The position numbers were made by a program, and so were the translations under genes. The notes beneath the pieces are model-generated. The model saw only the letters and a list, made by a program, of their open reading frames with translations. It was not told where the DNA came from and made no database searches. 11,991 nucleotides of DNA from Kalaharituber pfeilii (lineage: Eukaryota; Ascomycota; Pezizomycetes; Pezizales; Pezizaceae): assembly GCA_015179045.1 (NCBI GenBank), contig WHUZ01000322.1, positions 1-11,991 of the forward strand, in the 5' to 3' direction. How positions within the stretch are numbered: position 1 is the first letter of the stretch; each line of letters begins with the position of its first letter. Of this stretch, positions 1 to 7,960 are shown piece after piece.

Positions 1-225
1 CTTCAAGAACTCAGTACCAAATAGAAAGCCAATGGAAAATACTCTTGCTGTGAATAGAAGAGCCACATCTTTAGCAAGTATATAGCTATAGAGATAGTAA
101 AGGAGTGGAAGATATTAGCAAAAATAATTTTTTCTACCTAGGTATGCTAGGTGTACTGGGTGCATAGAGCACTTCTAACATAAACTCATGTCCTCGGTGT
201 AGCTCTTTTAATACATACATTGTAG
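1..225. other. AT-rich sequence, no recognisable gene
   Basis: No reading frame of useful length and no recognisable domain is present. The last 60 bases (about 165-225) loosely resemble the 59-bp tandem units that follow and may be a strongly diverged first unit. CpG is almost absent. Confidence 0.5.
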
Positions 226-461
226 GTATATGACCTCTATTACTGGCAGCATGAATACATTACCCTTTATACTTATATTATAAGTATACACTGTCTATTT
301 ACTAGTAGTATGGGTGCATGACTATTAACATTTATACTATAAGTGCACACTATCTATTTACAAGCAGTATAAGCACATAATCATTAATACTAATATTGTG
401 AGTATGAAATCTCTATTTGCTAGCAGTGTAGGTGTAATCATAGTTAATTTCAACATCTCAA
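226..461 (+). repeat. Four-copy 59-bp tandem repeat
   Basis: Units start at 226, 284, 343 and 402, giving lengths of 58, 59, 59 and about 60 bases. Each begins GTRTRMAMT-like, carries a CTCTATTT/CTATTTA core about 10 bases in, then a TAGCAGTRT-like block and an AT-rich tail ending near TATARTRA. Units differ largely by transitions. The function is unknown; it looks like decayed satellite DNA. Unit phase was set by eye on the repeated GTAT/GTGC start, so the edges may shift by a few bases. Confidence 0.7.
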
Positions 462-747
462 GTATCAGTATGCCAACTATATACATGCTTAATCCTGCTA
501 AAATAAGGTACTCTATCTACAATAGATTGGATATTGTAACTATTGCCTGTAGTAGAATATAATACTTGCCTACTTGTGCTTATTGAATTCCACACTTACT
601 CATATATTCTAATATGCAATCATATAGCAATTTATCAATTTATTAAATGATGACTAAAACTATGTACAAATTCCTATACCCACTATACCCATATTATCAT
701 TAAATTAACCTAAAGCTGCTGCTCATCATAGGCTTGCTATTGAAATT
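462..747. other. AT-rich spacer, no recognisable gene
   Basis: I see no open frame, repeat unit or domain here. It separates the 59-bp repeat from the larger satellite array. Confidence 0.5.
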
Positions 748-993
748 GTACTACCAAGGTCTATCATACCTGTCAAATTCATTATATTCTGTAGTATATT
801 ATACTACCAAGGTCTGCCATATCTGTCAAATTCAGCATATTCTGCAGTATATCACACTATTGAGAGGGGTCTATCATACTTGTCAATAGAACTCATATTA
901 TAGGATATAATACTATTAAGAGGGGTCTGCTATAGCTATTAAATTCAGCTTATTTTGACTGATTATGTACTATCAAGAGGGCCTCTTATCATA

Positions 994-1042
994 GCCTACC
1001 AGGTGGTATGTATGTAATGAAATAAAAAAAAACAAAAAAACA
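994..1042 (+). repeat. A-rich insertion within the array
   Basis: The unit starting at 967 is interrupted by a block reading TAGCCTA, then a short purine-rich stretch, then AATGAAATAAAAAAAAA and a broken A-run. A related block, again TAGCCTA followed by AATGAAATAAAAAAAAA, occurs at 3668-3708. It could be the tail of a short retroposed element or simple slippage. Confidence 0.4.
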
Positions 1043-1230
1043 AGAATACCTACTATTAAGTACTATTAAGAGGGCCTGCTATATCCATTAGTAGAGCTCA
1101 TTATATAGCATATTGAGTACCATTAAGAGAGCCTACTATATCAATTAGTAGAGCTCATTGTGTAGTATATTGAGCACTATCAAGAGGGCCTACCATACCT
1201 ATCAGCAGAGCTCATTATTTAGCATATTAA

Positions 1231-1843
1231 GCACTATCAAGAGGGCCTGTCATACCTATTAAATTGAGCTTATAGTGCTATATTATGTACCAGTGAGAGG
1301 GGCTACTATACCTATTAATTGAGCCCATTCTATAGCATGTTGAGTGCTGAAAAATGCTACCATACCTATTAATAGAGCTCATTCTGCAGCATATCAAGTA
1401 CTATTGAAAGGGTCTACCATATCTGTTAAGTTAAGCTCATATTGCTATATTATATACTAATAAGAGGGGCTGCTATACTTGTTAATTGAGCCCATTCTGT
1501 AGCATATTGAGTACTGAGAGAGGCTGCCATATCTATTAACAGAACTCATTCTATAGCATATTGAGTACTATTGAGAGGGCCTACTATACTTATTAAGTTA
1601 AGCTCATATTGCTATATCACATGCCAGTAAAAAGGATTACTATACCTATTAATTGAGCCCATTCTGTAGCATGTTGAGCACCGAGAGAGGCTGCTATACC
1701 TGTTAACAGAGCTCAATCTATAGTATATCGAGCACTATCAAGAGGGCCTGCTATATCTGTTAAGTTGAGCTTATATTACTATATTGTATACTAGCGAAAG
1801 GAGCTACTATATCTGTTAATAGTACTCATTCTGCAGCAGATTG
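1231..1843 (+). repeat. 167-bp higher-order repeat (A-B-C trimer)
   Basis: Within the array, units alternate in a strict A-B-C order with lengths 56, 57 and 54, summing to 167. A units carry TTAARTTRAGCTYATA and end TGCTATATTAT or similar. B units carry GAGRGGGGCT-like and TTAATTGAGCCCATTC. C units are shortened at the front (GTACTGAGAGAGGCTG type) and carry TTAAYAGAGCTCATTC or close variants. Trimers begin at 1231, 1398 and 1565; a fourth starts at 1732 and breaks off after its B unit. Unit lengths match exactly in all three full trimers, so the trimer was amplified as a block. Confidence 0.85.
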
Positions 1844-1965
1844 CACCATCGCATATATTGTCATACGGGACCTACTATGCCTGTCAAATTCAGCTCATAT
1901 TGCTACATCTTATATTATCAAGTGCAGCAGAGGAGAATGTATGTAGGTATAGATAGAAGCAAATA

Positions 1966-2095
1966 GATAACCAACTGGCCTTCAGGTATGAGGAGATGGA
2001 ATACCTGGTAGGATGGGAAAAGTAGAAAAATATAGATGAGAAAGAGTGGAAGGAAAAGGAAGAGGTGGATATACTTGAGTACTAAAGAGTTTTTT
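1966..2095 (+). pseudogene. Possible chromodomain relic of a Gypsy integrase
   Basis: This plus frame reads acidic and protein-like, with stops at codons that one transition could restore (TAG and TAA). The visible peptide YEEMEYLVGWEK is followed by a TAG and then KNIDEKEWKEKEEVDILEY. The spacing of EYLV-W, an acidic-tryptophan (EW) and a following acidic helix resembles the C-terminal chromodomains of fungal chromovirus integrases. No integrase core is visible upstream, because the satellite array ends only about 45 bases before. The whole region is purine-rich, so a chance resemblance is possible. Confidence 0.3.
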
Positions 2096-2401
2096 AGATT
2101 GCTGAAATTTAAAGTAGGAGAGAATAAATTTTTCTTTATTTGAGTATAGTAGTAGAGGTACAGTATAGTTATTTTAATTAGTGGGACAGGGTGTGCTCAG
2201 TAAGTGCTCTAAGAACTTAGTATAAGACTAGGGCAGTTTTTTCATATATAGAGAAGATAGTAGATGGATACTGTAGTTAGACAAGCCTATCTTCAGCTTT
2301 AAGGGTTTAGACCTAGGGATCTAGCTAGGTACATGCAGGGTTACATTTAAAAAAAAAAAGGTACTATCAAGTAGAAAGAGTCATACCTGTCAGATTTACC
2401 A
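2096..2401. other. AT-rich intergenic sequence
   Basis: No gene or domain is recognised. There is an A-run at 2349-2359. The bases just after it (GTACTATCAAGTAGAAAGAG, then TCATACCTGTCA) look like the first half of one 57-bp satellite unit, so a stray unit may lie directly before the MITE-like element. Confidence 0.45.
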
Positions 2402-2403
2402 TA

Positions 2404-2681
2404 TTAACTCACTTAAGAGGTAAAATACAAATGTATACTTTAGTGGTCTTAGTAAGCCTCTTAGCACTATTGTATATATATTAGGTATGGGCATACTGAA
2501 TTACTGCGATGCTAGCCTCTACAGCATGGAGACTAATAGTAACATAACTTCTAAAAAAAGAAAAAAGAAAAAAAAAATACTAATATTGTACCAAAGTGTG
2601 TGCTAGTGCAATCACTAGTACTCAAAGTTCTGCCAAGACCATACTAGCACACGTTTGTATTTTACTTCTTAAGTGAGTTAA
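2404..2681. mobile_element. MITE-like element, Tc1/mariner-type ends
   Basis: The 278-bp block is bounded by terminal inverted repeats starting TTAACTCACTTAAGA. Over the outer 35 bases the two ends match at 31 positions, and all four mismatches are transitions. Similarity continues less well for about 40 more bases inward (GGTCTTAG on the left against GGTCTTGG on the right end read in reverse). TA dinucleotides flank it at 2402-2403 and 2682-2683, the target duplication expected for Tc1/mariner/pogo transposases. The interior is AT-rich with an A/G run at 2553-2578 and has no transposase frame, so it would be non-autonomous. Confidence 0.75.
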
Positions 2682-2707
2682 TACGATAGTTCATTGTATA
2701 CCATTTT

Positions 2708-2803
2708 AACTGGCAACCCAGAAATATACTAATTCATAGCCTATCAAATATATATTATACTGCAGCAATATAAACTGGCAACCTAGAAATGTACTAATCC
2801 ACA
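2708..2803 (+). repeat. Direct repeat pair, 31 bp, 65 bp apart
   Basis: Copies at 2708-2738 and 2773-2803 both start AACTGGCAACC and end in a CTAATYCAYA block. They match at 27 of 31 positions and all four differences are transitions. The copies are separated by AT-rich sequence. They lie immediately left of the outer arm of the inverted repeat centred near 3190. Confidence 0.7.
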
Positions 2804-2813
2804 TACTACTAGG

Positions 2814-3570
2814 GTCTGCTTGCCAACTCATGTAAATAGCAATTAGTGGCTATAGTGGTCAACTAGTAGTCTGATAAGTAGTCCTGTGTGCTGTTGAATA
2901 AGAAGCTCCTTTATAATAATATAAGCTTTATCTTAATTTAGCAATTTTCTAAGAGGGCATTTTTGAGATACTGTAATCTTGCTAGATTTAGAAAATTGAC
3001 TGCTCTAAAGATGTCAGGTATATCAGACAGACCTATTAAATATATTGAGTATATACATAAGATATTAGGCATATTAAACATATGAGTATATTGAGTATAT
3101 ATATCAGATATTATATATGTCTATGAAAGATTGAGCAAATTGGGCACATTGAGTATATTGGACATGTTAAATATATTGAGCATACACTTTTTACTAGTAT
3201 ATTAACTCTTGAGTATAACAAGTAAATTAGGATGTTAACAACTATGTAGTATATTAAATATCTCATATATACTAATGTATATACTTAATATACTAGGGAT
3301 ACCTAGTATCTTATATGTACACTCAATAGCTTGATATGCCTAATATGTCCAATACCTTTAAGTATCTCATATGCATGCTTAGTATATTAAATATACCTAA
3401 TATACCTAATATCTTCAGGTATCTTATATATGTGCTTAGACCATAGCTACTTGGTGAGCTACAGCCACTTATCAAGCTAGTTCTTAGGTTGCTATTGGAC
3501 TACTCATTAGCTATTTATTGGGTCAGCCACTTTAGCCATTTGTGGTATTTACATAGGTTGGCTAGCAGAC
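2814..3570. repeat. Imperfect inverted repeat centred near 3190
   Basis: The left arm starts GTCTGCTTGCCAAC at 2814. The right arm, read on the minus strand from 3570, starts GTCTGCTAGCCAAC. Both continue with ATGTAAATA and then a TGGCTAWAGTGG block, roughly three quarters identical over about 50 bases. Further in, after an insertion in one arm, TGATAAGTRG recurs in both. The inner part (about 3010-3430) is AT-rich simple sequence built from TATTGAGTATA on the left and its complement on the right. No coding frame was found. Confidence 0.55.
3010..3430. repeat. AT-rich TATTGAGTATA simple-sequence tract
   Basis: Short words such as TATTGAGTATAT, GATATTAGGCATATT and GGACATGTTAAATATATTGAG recur on the left of about 3215. 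Complementary words (ATATGCCTAATATG, CTTAGTATATTAAATATACC) recur on the right. The tract forms the core of the larger inverted repeat. It has no coding content. Confidence 0.55.
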
Positions 3571-3642
3571 TATATAGTATAATATAGGCTTGATGAGCTA
3601 TAGTTTAGTACATTTTTAGGCTGCCGATTAATACTACTGGAC

Positions 3643-3757
3643 CCATAGTAGTATGAGACCTACTATAGCCTATGAGAGAGCTTGCAAGAAATGAAATAAA
3701 AAAAAAAAAGTAGTATGAAAACTATAGTATAAGCTAGTCTCATACTTAGCTGCTATG
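3643..3757. repeat. Short inverted repeat around an A-run
   Basis: CCATAGTAGTATGAGAC on the left has a counterpart on the minus strand reading GCCATAGCAGCTAAGTATGAGAC on the right. The shared perfect core is AGTATGAGAC at 3650-3659 against 3737-3746, and both arms also contain ACTATAG. The loop holds AATGAAATAAAAAAAAA at about 3690-3708. It could be a second small, decayed foldback element. Confidence 0.4.
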
Positions 3758-3759
3758 GC

Positions 3760-3974
3760 ATGCATGTGATTTATATATTATTATTTTTTTTCATATTACG
3801 ATACTAGAAGTACAAGACTAGGTATAGGTATTAATGAGTATAAACTATTTTTTTTTTTTTTCTATTATGCTACCCCACTTGCAGCTCTAAGCTATGGTAG
3901 GGTAGTATATACTAGTTAACAGTACTAGAATTATTCCTTATTGAATTCAGCTACTGATATAATAAGAATATATT
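3760..3974. other. AT-rich spacer with a T-run and a small hairpin
   Basis: A T-run lies at about 3848-3861. Just after it, TATGCTACCC near 3866 is matched by GGGTAGTATA near 3900, which can form a short stem. No gene is seen. Confidence 0.4.
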
Positions 3975-4200
3975 ATTTACAGCTCAATATAACAGGTATA
4001 GTAGGCTCTCTTGGTAGTGCAATCTATGGCAGAATAAGCACTGTTAATAAGTATGGCAGCCCCTCTCACTAGCACATGATATAGCAACATAAGCTCAACT
4101 TAACAGGTATAGCAGGCCCTCTCAAAAGCACTCGATATGCTACAGAATGAGCTCTGTTAGCAGGTATGGCAGCCCCTCTCGCTAGCATGCAATATAGTAA
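3975..4200 (-). repeat. Inverted segment of the 57-bp satellite
   Basis: Read on the minus strand, this contains units at 4132-4188 (57 bp, a B/C hybrid), 4076-4131 (56 bp, type A with TTAAGTTGAGCTTATG) and 4019-4075 (57 bp, B-like with AACAGTGCTTATTCTGC), then a part unit down to about 3975. The B-like unit and what follows it match the last B unit of the plus-strand array, which carries AATAGTACTCATTCTGC followed by an AGATTGCACC-type ending. Both arrays therefore share the same boundary type in opposite orientation. Confidence 0.8.
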
Positions 4201-4208
4201 TTATTATA

Positions 4209-4334
4209 GGTGTAAGGAGCTCTGGCTTTAGTAGGCACTGGATGGTACCAGAAGTTACAGCTATAGTAGGATGAATATGGCAGACTAGAATAGCTATAGA
4301 AGTGTGAATATGGTGGACTGGAAGAGCAGCTACT
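4209..4334. repeat. Degenerate 29-33 bp repeat
   Basis: Units begin near 4209, 4240, 4269 and 4302. The last two are clearest: GAATATGGCAGACTAGAATAGC against GAATATGGTGGACTGGAAGAGC, differing mainly by transitions. Two overlapping minus-strand frames of about 70 codons cross this stretch. Their low-complexity S/Y/P/H-rich translations come from the repeat, and I do not treat them as genes. Confidence 0.4.
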
Positions 4335-4389
4335 TGGCAGGAAGCATGCAGTAGAGTAGAGTAATTTACAGGCATATTGAGAAAACAAT

Positions 4390-5080
4390 AGGTTTAGAGT
4401 TATAGAGAACTAGAGAATACTGCTAGTATCTTAATTCTTCTAACTATGCTATAGCTAGCCAGTACTTATATAGACTTTAGCACAGCCATACATGAAGAGT
4501 TAACAAATGAATAATTAGCTGGCCCCATAGTGATTTCTTATTAATACCAATACCATAGTAATAGGTATACATAACAAAAACATGCAAAAATAGTATAGGA
4601 TAAAGATAATGAATATACTAATGCATATACATATATAAATAAAGCTTCTGTAACTCAAGTGTATGTACCAAGCTGTATTCTAGATAATACACCCTTCTAT
4701 AGTACTGCCCTATCTAAATGATTTGAGAATTAATAGCTAAGCTTAACAGGTGATCAGTCTAGTCAATTAGTATTGGTCTTATATTTGATTACAGGGTTAG
4801 CATTATCCTCTTGATAGGTAAGTCTTCACCTTTAGCTGTGGCAGCTAATTAGTAGTGGAACTCTTGCCTCTTACTATAGTAGTAGGCAAGTGTCTACCTT
4901 AGCCATAATATTACTTCTCCATTTAGGGTACTCGTCCTACGTAATAATTACTAACAGAAAACCAAACTAATTGGGATTGTAGGTCTCATACTTTGGCTAT
5001 TAGCGTACCTTATATATGAGGTAACATACAAGCTAAACTGTAGTTGCCTATATCTAATAGTAAGACTGATGTGTTTTTTA
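4390..5080. other. AT-rich stretch at the far end of the old element
   Basis: No domain or stable reading frame is visible. It lies beyond the integrase remnant of the minus-strand element, so it should contain that element's C-terminal tail and possibly its LTR, but I could not find convincing LTR ends. A short stem (CTTGCCT at 4863-4869 with AGGCAAG at 4884-4890) is the only structure noted. Confidence 0.4.
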
Positions 5081-5960
5081 CTCATTATTAGTAAGCTATT
5101 AAAAATCTTCCTAAAGATAAAACCTAGTAGGAAAAAGTCTTCATAAGGAAAAGGTACTCATGTCAATGAACCCTTTGAGTAGCATGGTTGTACAGAATTC
5201 TCATTTGTGTGACATACTCTATCCTATGAGTATCAATGCTTTATTGGACTATAGGGTCCCAAAGGCTTCCTTAGATATCGATCATAGAACTCTCTGACAG
5301 ATTCCAATAATCTATAAAGATTCTTAACCATTTTCCAAGTCTCATTATCTCTGCTATAGTTTAGTTATGGAAGATGTGGAGATACTATTTGGGAGTCTGT
5401 ATTACATACTTTTTGCAATACCAGATATTGTGTGTCAAAGACTCTGTTGGTTTAGAGATAGTAAGTAGTACAGAGTTGGAGTTCTGTAATATCTTTTCGA
5501 AGGGCTGAGGTGAATTGTAGTCCATGGTCAGAAGCGATATAGCAGGTAGACCAAATTGCCTGAGGACATCATTGAAGGTGTTGGCGACATCTTGAGTTGT
5601 CAAAGTATTTTTTTTTTTTACTAGTGTATAGTACAGTACTACATTTTAGTGAACTGGTTTGTAACAACTGAAATAGTATTAAAACTCTTAGTAATTCTCC
5701 AACAAAGTCCATAGATATCTCCTTCCAAGCCTTTGTACTAGTAGGCATTAGTATAAGTCTAATTTGCCTTAGATGTTAGTCAGCTTTGGCCTTCAAGTAG
5801 GCTGCACAACTAGTGACATAATTGGCTACTTGGTCTTTCTAACTATCCTAGTAGAAGTTCTAAAAGAAGAGTCTGATGTACACCTTAGTATCAAGCTACG
5901 TTACTGTCGCAGTATTATCAACTTCGTAAACTTCTAGTCAATAATGGTTTGGGTACCTAA
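5080..5960 (-). pseudogene. Integrase remnant (Ty3/Gypsy type)
   Basis: Integrase would join the cDNA into host DNA in the nucleus. On the minus strand, a zinc-domain relic reads YVTSCAAYLKAKA near 5785-5830. A core start MDFVGEL lies near 5690-5712, its aspartate codon at 5707-5709. Next comes TTQDVANTFNDVLRQFGLPA at about 5543-5602. The second catalytic block, SDHGLQFTS, is in another frame, with the aspartate at 5527-5529. The following region expected to hold the catalytic glutamate reads TNRVFDTQYL, so that glutamate appears lost. A weak MSxF-type segment follows near 5150-5190. At least two frame changes and several stops make it non-functional. Confidence 0.8.
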
Positions 5961-6059
5961 GACCTATTATCGTTCCTCACCTATTCATCACTATTGACTC
6001 CAGAGATACTAGTCCACATGTCTTGCACTTTACTAGTTCAAGAGGGAGTATCTGCTTTG

Positions 6060-6460
6060 CCGTTAGGCTAATATAATCGAATTTAGAGAGTTTCTGGCTC
6101 ACGTTGGATTACTAGTTATTGAGGCATTGTTTAGTAGTAAAGTGTATAGTCAGTAAAGATGGTAAACTTAGTTTTTAATAACTCTATCCTTCATTTGTAT
6201 AATCAAGAATTGCTAAGAGTTAGTTATCATGAATAGAGTAGTTTCATTTGGTAGGAGTCAGTAGTCGGAAGTAGTACTCATAGGAGTGAAGAGTAGTAAT
6301 ATTATTCTTAAGCTTAAGATATCAGTGAGTGCTTGGTCTAAGCAGTCAGTTTTATAATTGTCAGTAAGGATCAATCAAACTGTTGCAGTATGGGGGTACT
6401 GATAAACTTGTCTTGGAGTTCCATAAAAGCAGCTTGCTACTCTACCCCCCCTAAACAAAG
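6060..6460 (-). pseudogene. RNase H domain remnant
   Basis: This domain would degrade the RNA strand during cDNA synthesis. On the minus strand, AAFMELQDKFISTPILQQFD (about 6375-6435) matches the segment joining the reverse transcriptase to RNase H in Gypsy polymerases. Further on, EYYFRLLTPTK, a stop and NYSIHD (about 6230-6290) correspond to the S-x-x-L-xx-xExNYxIHD/E stretch of the RNase H region. A later TMPQ...VIQREPETL segment near 6095-6140 fits the end of the domain before integrase. Several stops and frame changes break it. Confidence 0.7.
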
Positions 6461-6544
6461 AGTATATGTCTAGTCAAGGCTTGTAAGTAGTTGGGTTGTA
6501 GTAGAGTAAATTAAGTCAGTAGTAGTAGTTGAGGATAAATCAGC

Positions 6545-7290
6545 AGCAGTAGTTTGCAAAGCCTAGAAAGGCTTGCACCTTCTTTTATTAGCTGTGGCTA
6601 GTCATGAATAGTAGAGAGTTTGAATGAGTGTATCTTAATCTCGAAGCCAATAATAAAATGACCAAGAAATATAGTTTTGTATACATAGAACTTGCACTAC
6701 AAGCCTATGCTTACTCAATCTTGGTAAGTACTTTTCTACTATCCTTTTATAGTCTCGTTCGGACTTGCCTTTATAGATTAAGAGTCCAGGTACTAAACAA
6801 CTCTACTGATGCAAGTGGAGATCTCATCTATCATCTTCTCAAAGGAGGCAGGTATGTTGATGAGTCTAAGAGGTATAACTAGGTACTTCAATAAGCCTTT
6901 GAATATGTTTGACAACTGCTGTTCATCACTTGACTTAATTCATATGAGGTTGTAGCTATTATCAAGATCAAGTTTGATAACCCATTTACCACTTTGGGTC
7001 TTCTTTGAGGAGTTCTAACATTAAGGGCAACAGGTATTTGTTTGACATAGTGAATTTACTTAGTACTCTTACAATTAATACATGGTTGGAGGGACCTATC
7101 TATCTTCTAAAAAAATCAGTAAAGCTGCTTTTGACCTTGACCTTCATATCTTTCCTGCTAGTAGGTGTTTGATAATATACCTCTAAAGAGCCTCATCTTC
7201 TTCCCAGGTATACTGGACCATGGGGAGGCTTCATATTTGGATTCTTGAAAGGGATTTCATAATTCCAGCTTTGGTGAGGAGGTAAGTAGC
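6545..7290 (-). pseudogene. Reverse transcriptase remnant
   Basis: It would copy the element RNA into cDNA inside virus-like particles. Blocks seen in order on the minus strand are: NYEIPFKNPNMKPPHGPVYL (about 7206-7266), the usual beginning of a Gypsy polymerase; KLDLDNSYNLI (about 6945-6978), motif A; YLVIPLRLINIPASFEKMID (about 6825-6885), the equivalent of the YLVMPFGLTNAPASFQ motif; YLD at 6784-6792 followed in another frame by LIYKGKSERDYKR, the catalytic YxDD with a base lost across the second aspartate; and a FLGFANYY-type segment split over frames near 6535-6575. The plus-strand 84-codon frame at 6628-6882 is only its shadow. Confidence 0.85.
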
Positions 7291-7299
7291 ATACCTATT

Positions 7300-7860
7300 C
7301 CTCAGAAAAAATATTAACATATCATGAGTGCTAGTACTCACATGTATCAATCAATGAAATATCACCCTCTTCAAGGGTATTATCAAAAAGAATTAAAAGT
7401 AACTCAACATAAGTACATCTAATATGTAACAATGTATGGGCTAATATTTATAGCTTCAGCTTAAACTCAAAGACAAATTTCTTACTTCCTTGATGAGAGT
7501 TCAAAACAAAAGATGAAACAAAGTTAACAGAGACTTATCAAACTTTCTCAGAATGCTATTAACTTAGACATAATTAATAATATATTTACAGATATCTCTA
7601 ACATCAGCATCGAAATTGAAAACAAATTTCTTAATCATCTAGCGGGAGTTCAGAACAGAAGGTGAAATAAAATCAATGAATGCCTTATCAGATTTCCCAG
7701 AATGCTAATAGAAGGCATATAATCCTAAGCGGAGGAAACAGAATCAGAAACTGAGATGCCAAAAAATGAAAACGAAAGTGAAAACAAAAATGAAAATGAA
7801 AGATTCACAAGAATCTTAATCATTATAGGTCTTACTTTATAATCTCATCTTTAACTCCTT
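7300..7860 (-). pseudogene. Protease-to-RT linker remnant
   Basis: This lies between the protease active-site block and the start of the polymerase in the old element. Minus-strand translation gives protein-like pieces such as SKKFVFEFKLKL and IKKFVFNFDADVRDI, which come from two copies of a duplicated segment. I could not align it to a named domain. A purine-rich hexamer-like tract (GAAAAC/GAAAAT) at 7764-7801 lies inside it. Confidence 0.45.
7473..7708. repeat. Tandem duplication inside the old element, about 150 bp apart
   Basis: Copy 1 (7473-7558) and copy 2 (7622-7708) both start ACAAATTTCTTA, share GAGTTCARAACARAAGRTGAAA, cut here by mismatches, and end AGAATGCTA. The offset is 149-150 bases, about 50 codons. 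Differences are mostly transitions with a few small indels. It sits in the linker between protease and polymerase. Confidence 0.65.
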
Positions 7861-7960
7861 ACCTAGTCTGCTAAGGAAACAATTGGTGCAGAAGCTGCAC
7901 AGTGCATAATAGCTCTAACAGTCTTCCCAGTTTTGAATTTTACTTTGCAACTGAGAAGAT
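7855..7960 (-). pseudogene. Aspartic protease remnant
   Basis: The protease would cut the Gag-Pol polyprotein. On the minus strand KFKTGKTVRAIMHCAASAPI continues with VSLAD. It lines up with the protease of the younger element in this window (VRAIIDVGASASCVSLDLGK). At the active site the D-x-G-A is replaced by H-C-A-A, so both the aspartate and the glycine are lost and the enzyme would be dead. The cysteine suggests the ancestor had a D-C-G-A active site. Position before the polymerase fits the Gag-Pro-RT order. Confidence 0.65.

Larger units (their letters stand above)
748..1920 (+). repeat. Satellite-like array of 54-57 bp units
   Basis: About twenty degenerate units are seen, with starts near 748, 801, 854, 910, 967, 1060, 1117, 1174, 1231, 1287, 1344, 1398, 1454, 1511, 1565, 1621, 1678, 1732 and 1788, followed by a scrambled end unit from 1843. 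A typical unit starts GTACTATYAAGAGGGCCT, then TRCYATAYCTRTTAA, a GAGCTCATT-like block, and ends in a variant of TAGCATATTGA. The unit at 967 is about 93 bases long and contains an A-rich insertion. Units differ mostly by transitions. No coding potential is evident. Nothing in the sequence alone shows whether this is centromeric, subtelomeric or part of a mobile element. Confidence 0.88.

Noticed and set aside
748..1920. CRISPR array
   Set aside because: Units are contiguous and similar along their whole length; there are no unique spacers between constant repeats, and the setting is eukaryotic.
748..4200. Calling this a centromere or subtelomere
   Set aside because: Satellite architecture alone does not show location. 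There are no telomere repeats and no chromatin data.
4157..4388. Two minus-strand frames of about 70 codons
   Set aside because: They overlap in different frames across a degenerate 29-33 bp repeat, and their low-complexity translations follow the repeat. No domain or start context supports them.
4390..5080. LTR of the old minus-strand element
   Set aside because: An LTR is expected about here, but I found no convincing TG...CA pair, TATA box or second copy to define it.
1020..5620. A-runs and T-runs as polyadenylation sites or terminators
   Set aside because: They occur in non-coding repeat DNA with no gene upstream; slippage or retroposon tails explain them as well.
6628..6882. Plus-strand frame of 84 codons
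   Set aside because: It lies antisense to clear reverse transcriptase motifs on the minus strand, so it is a shadow.
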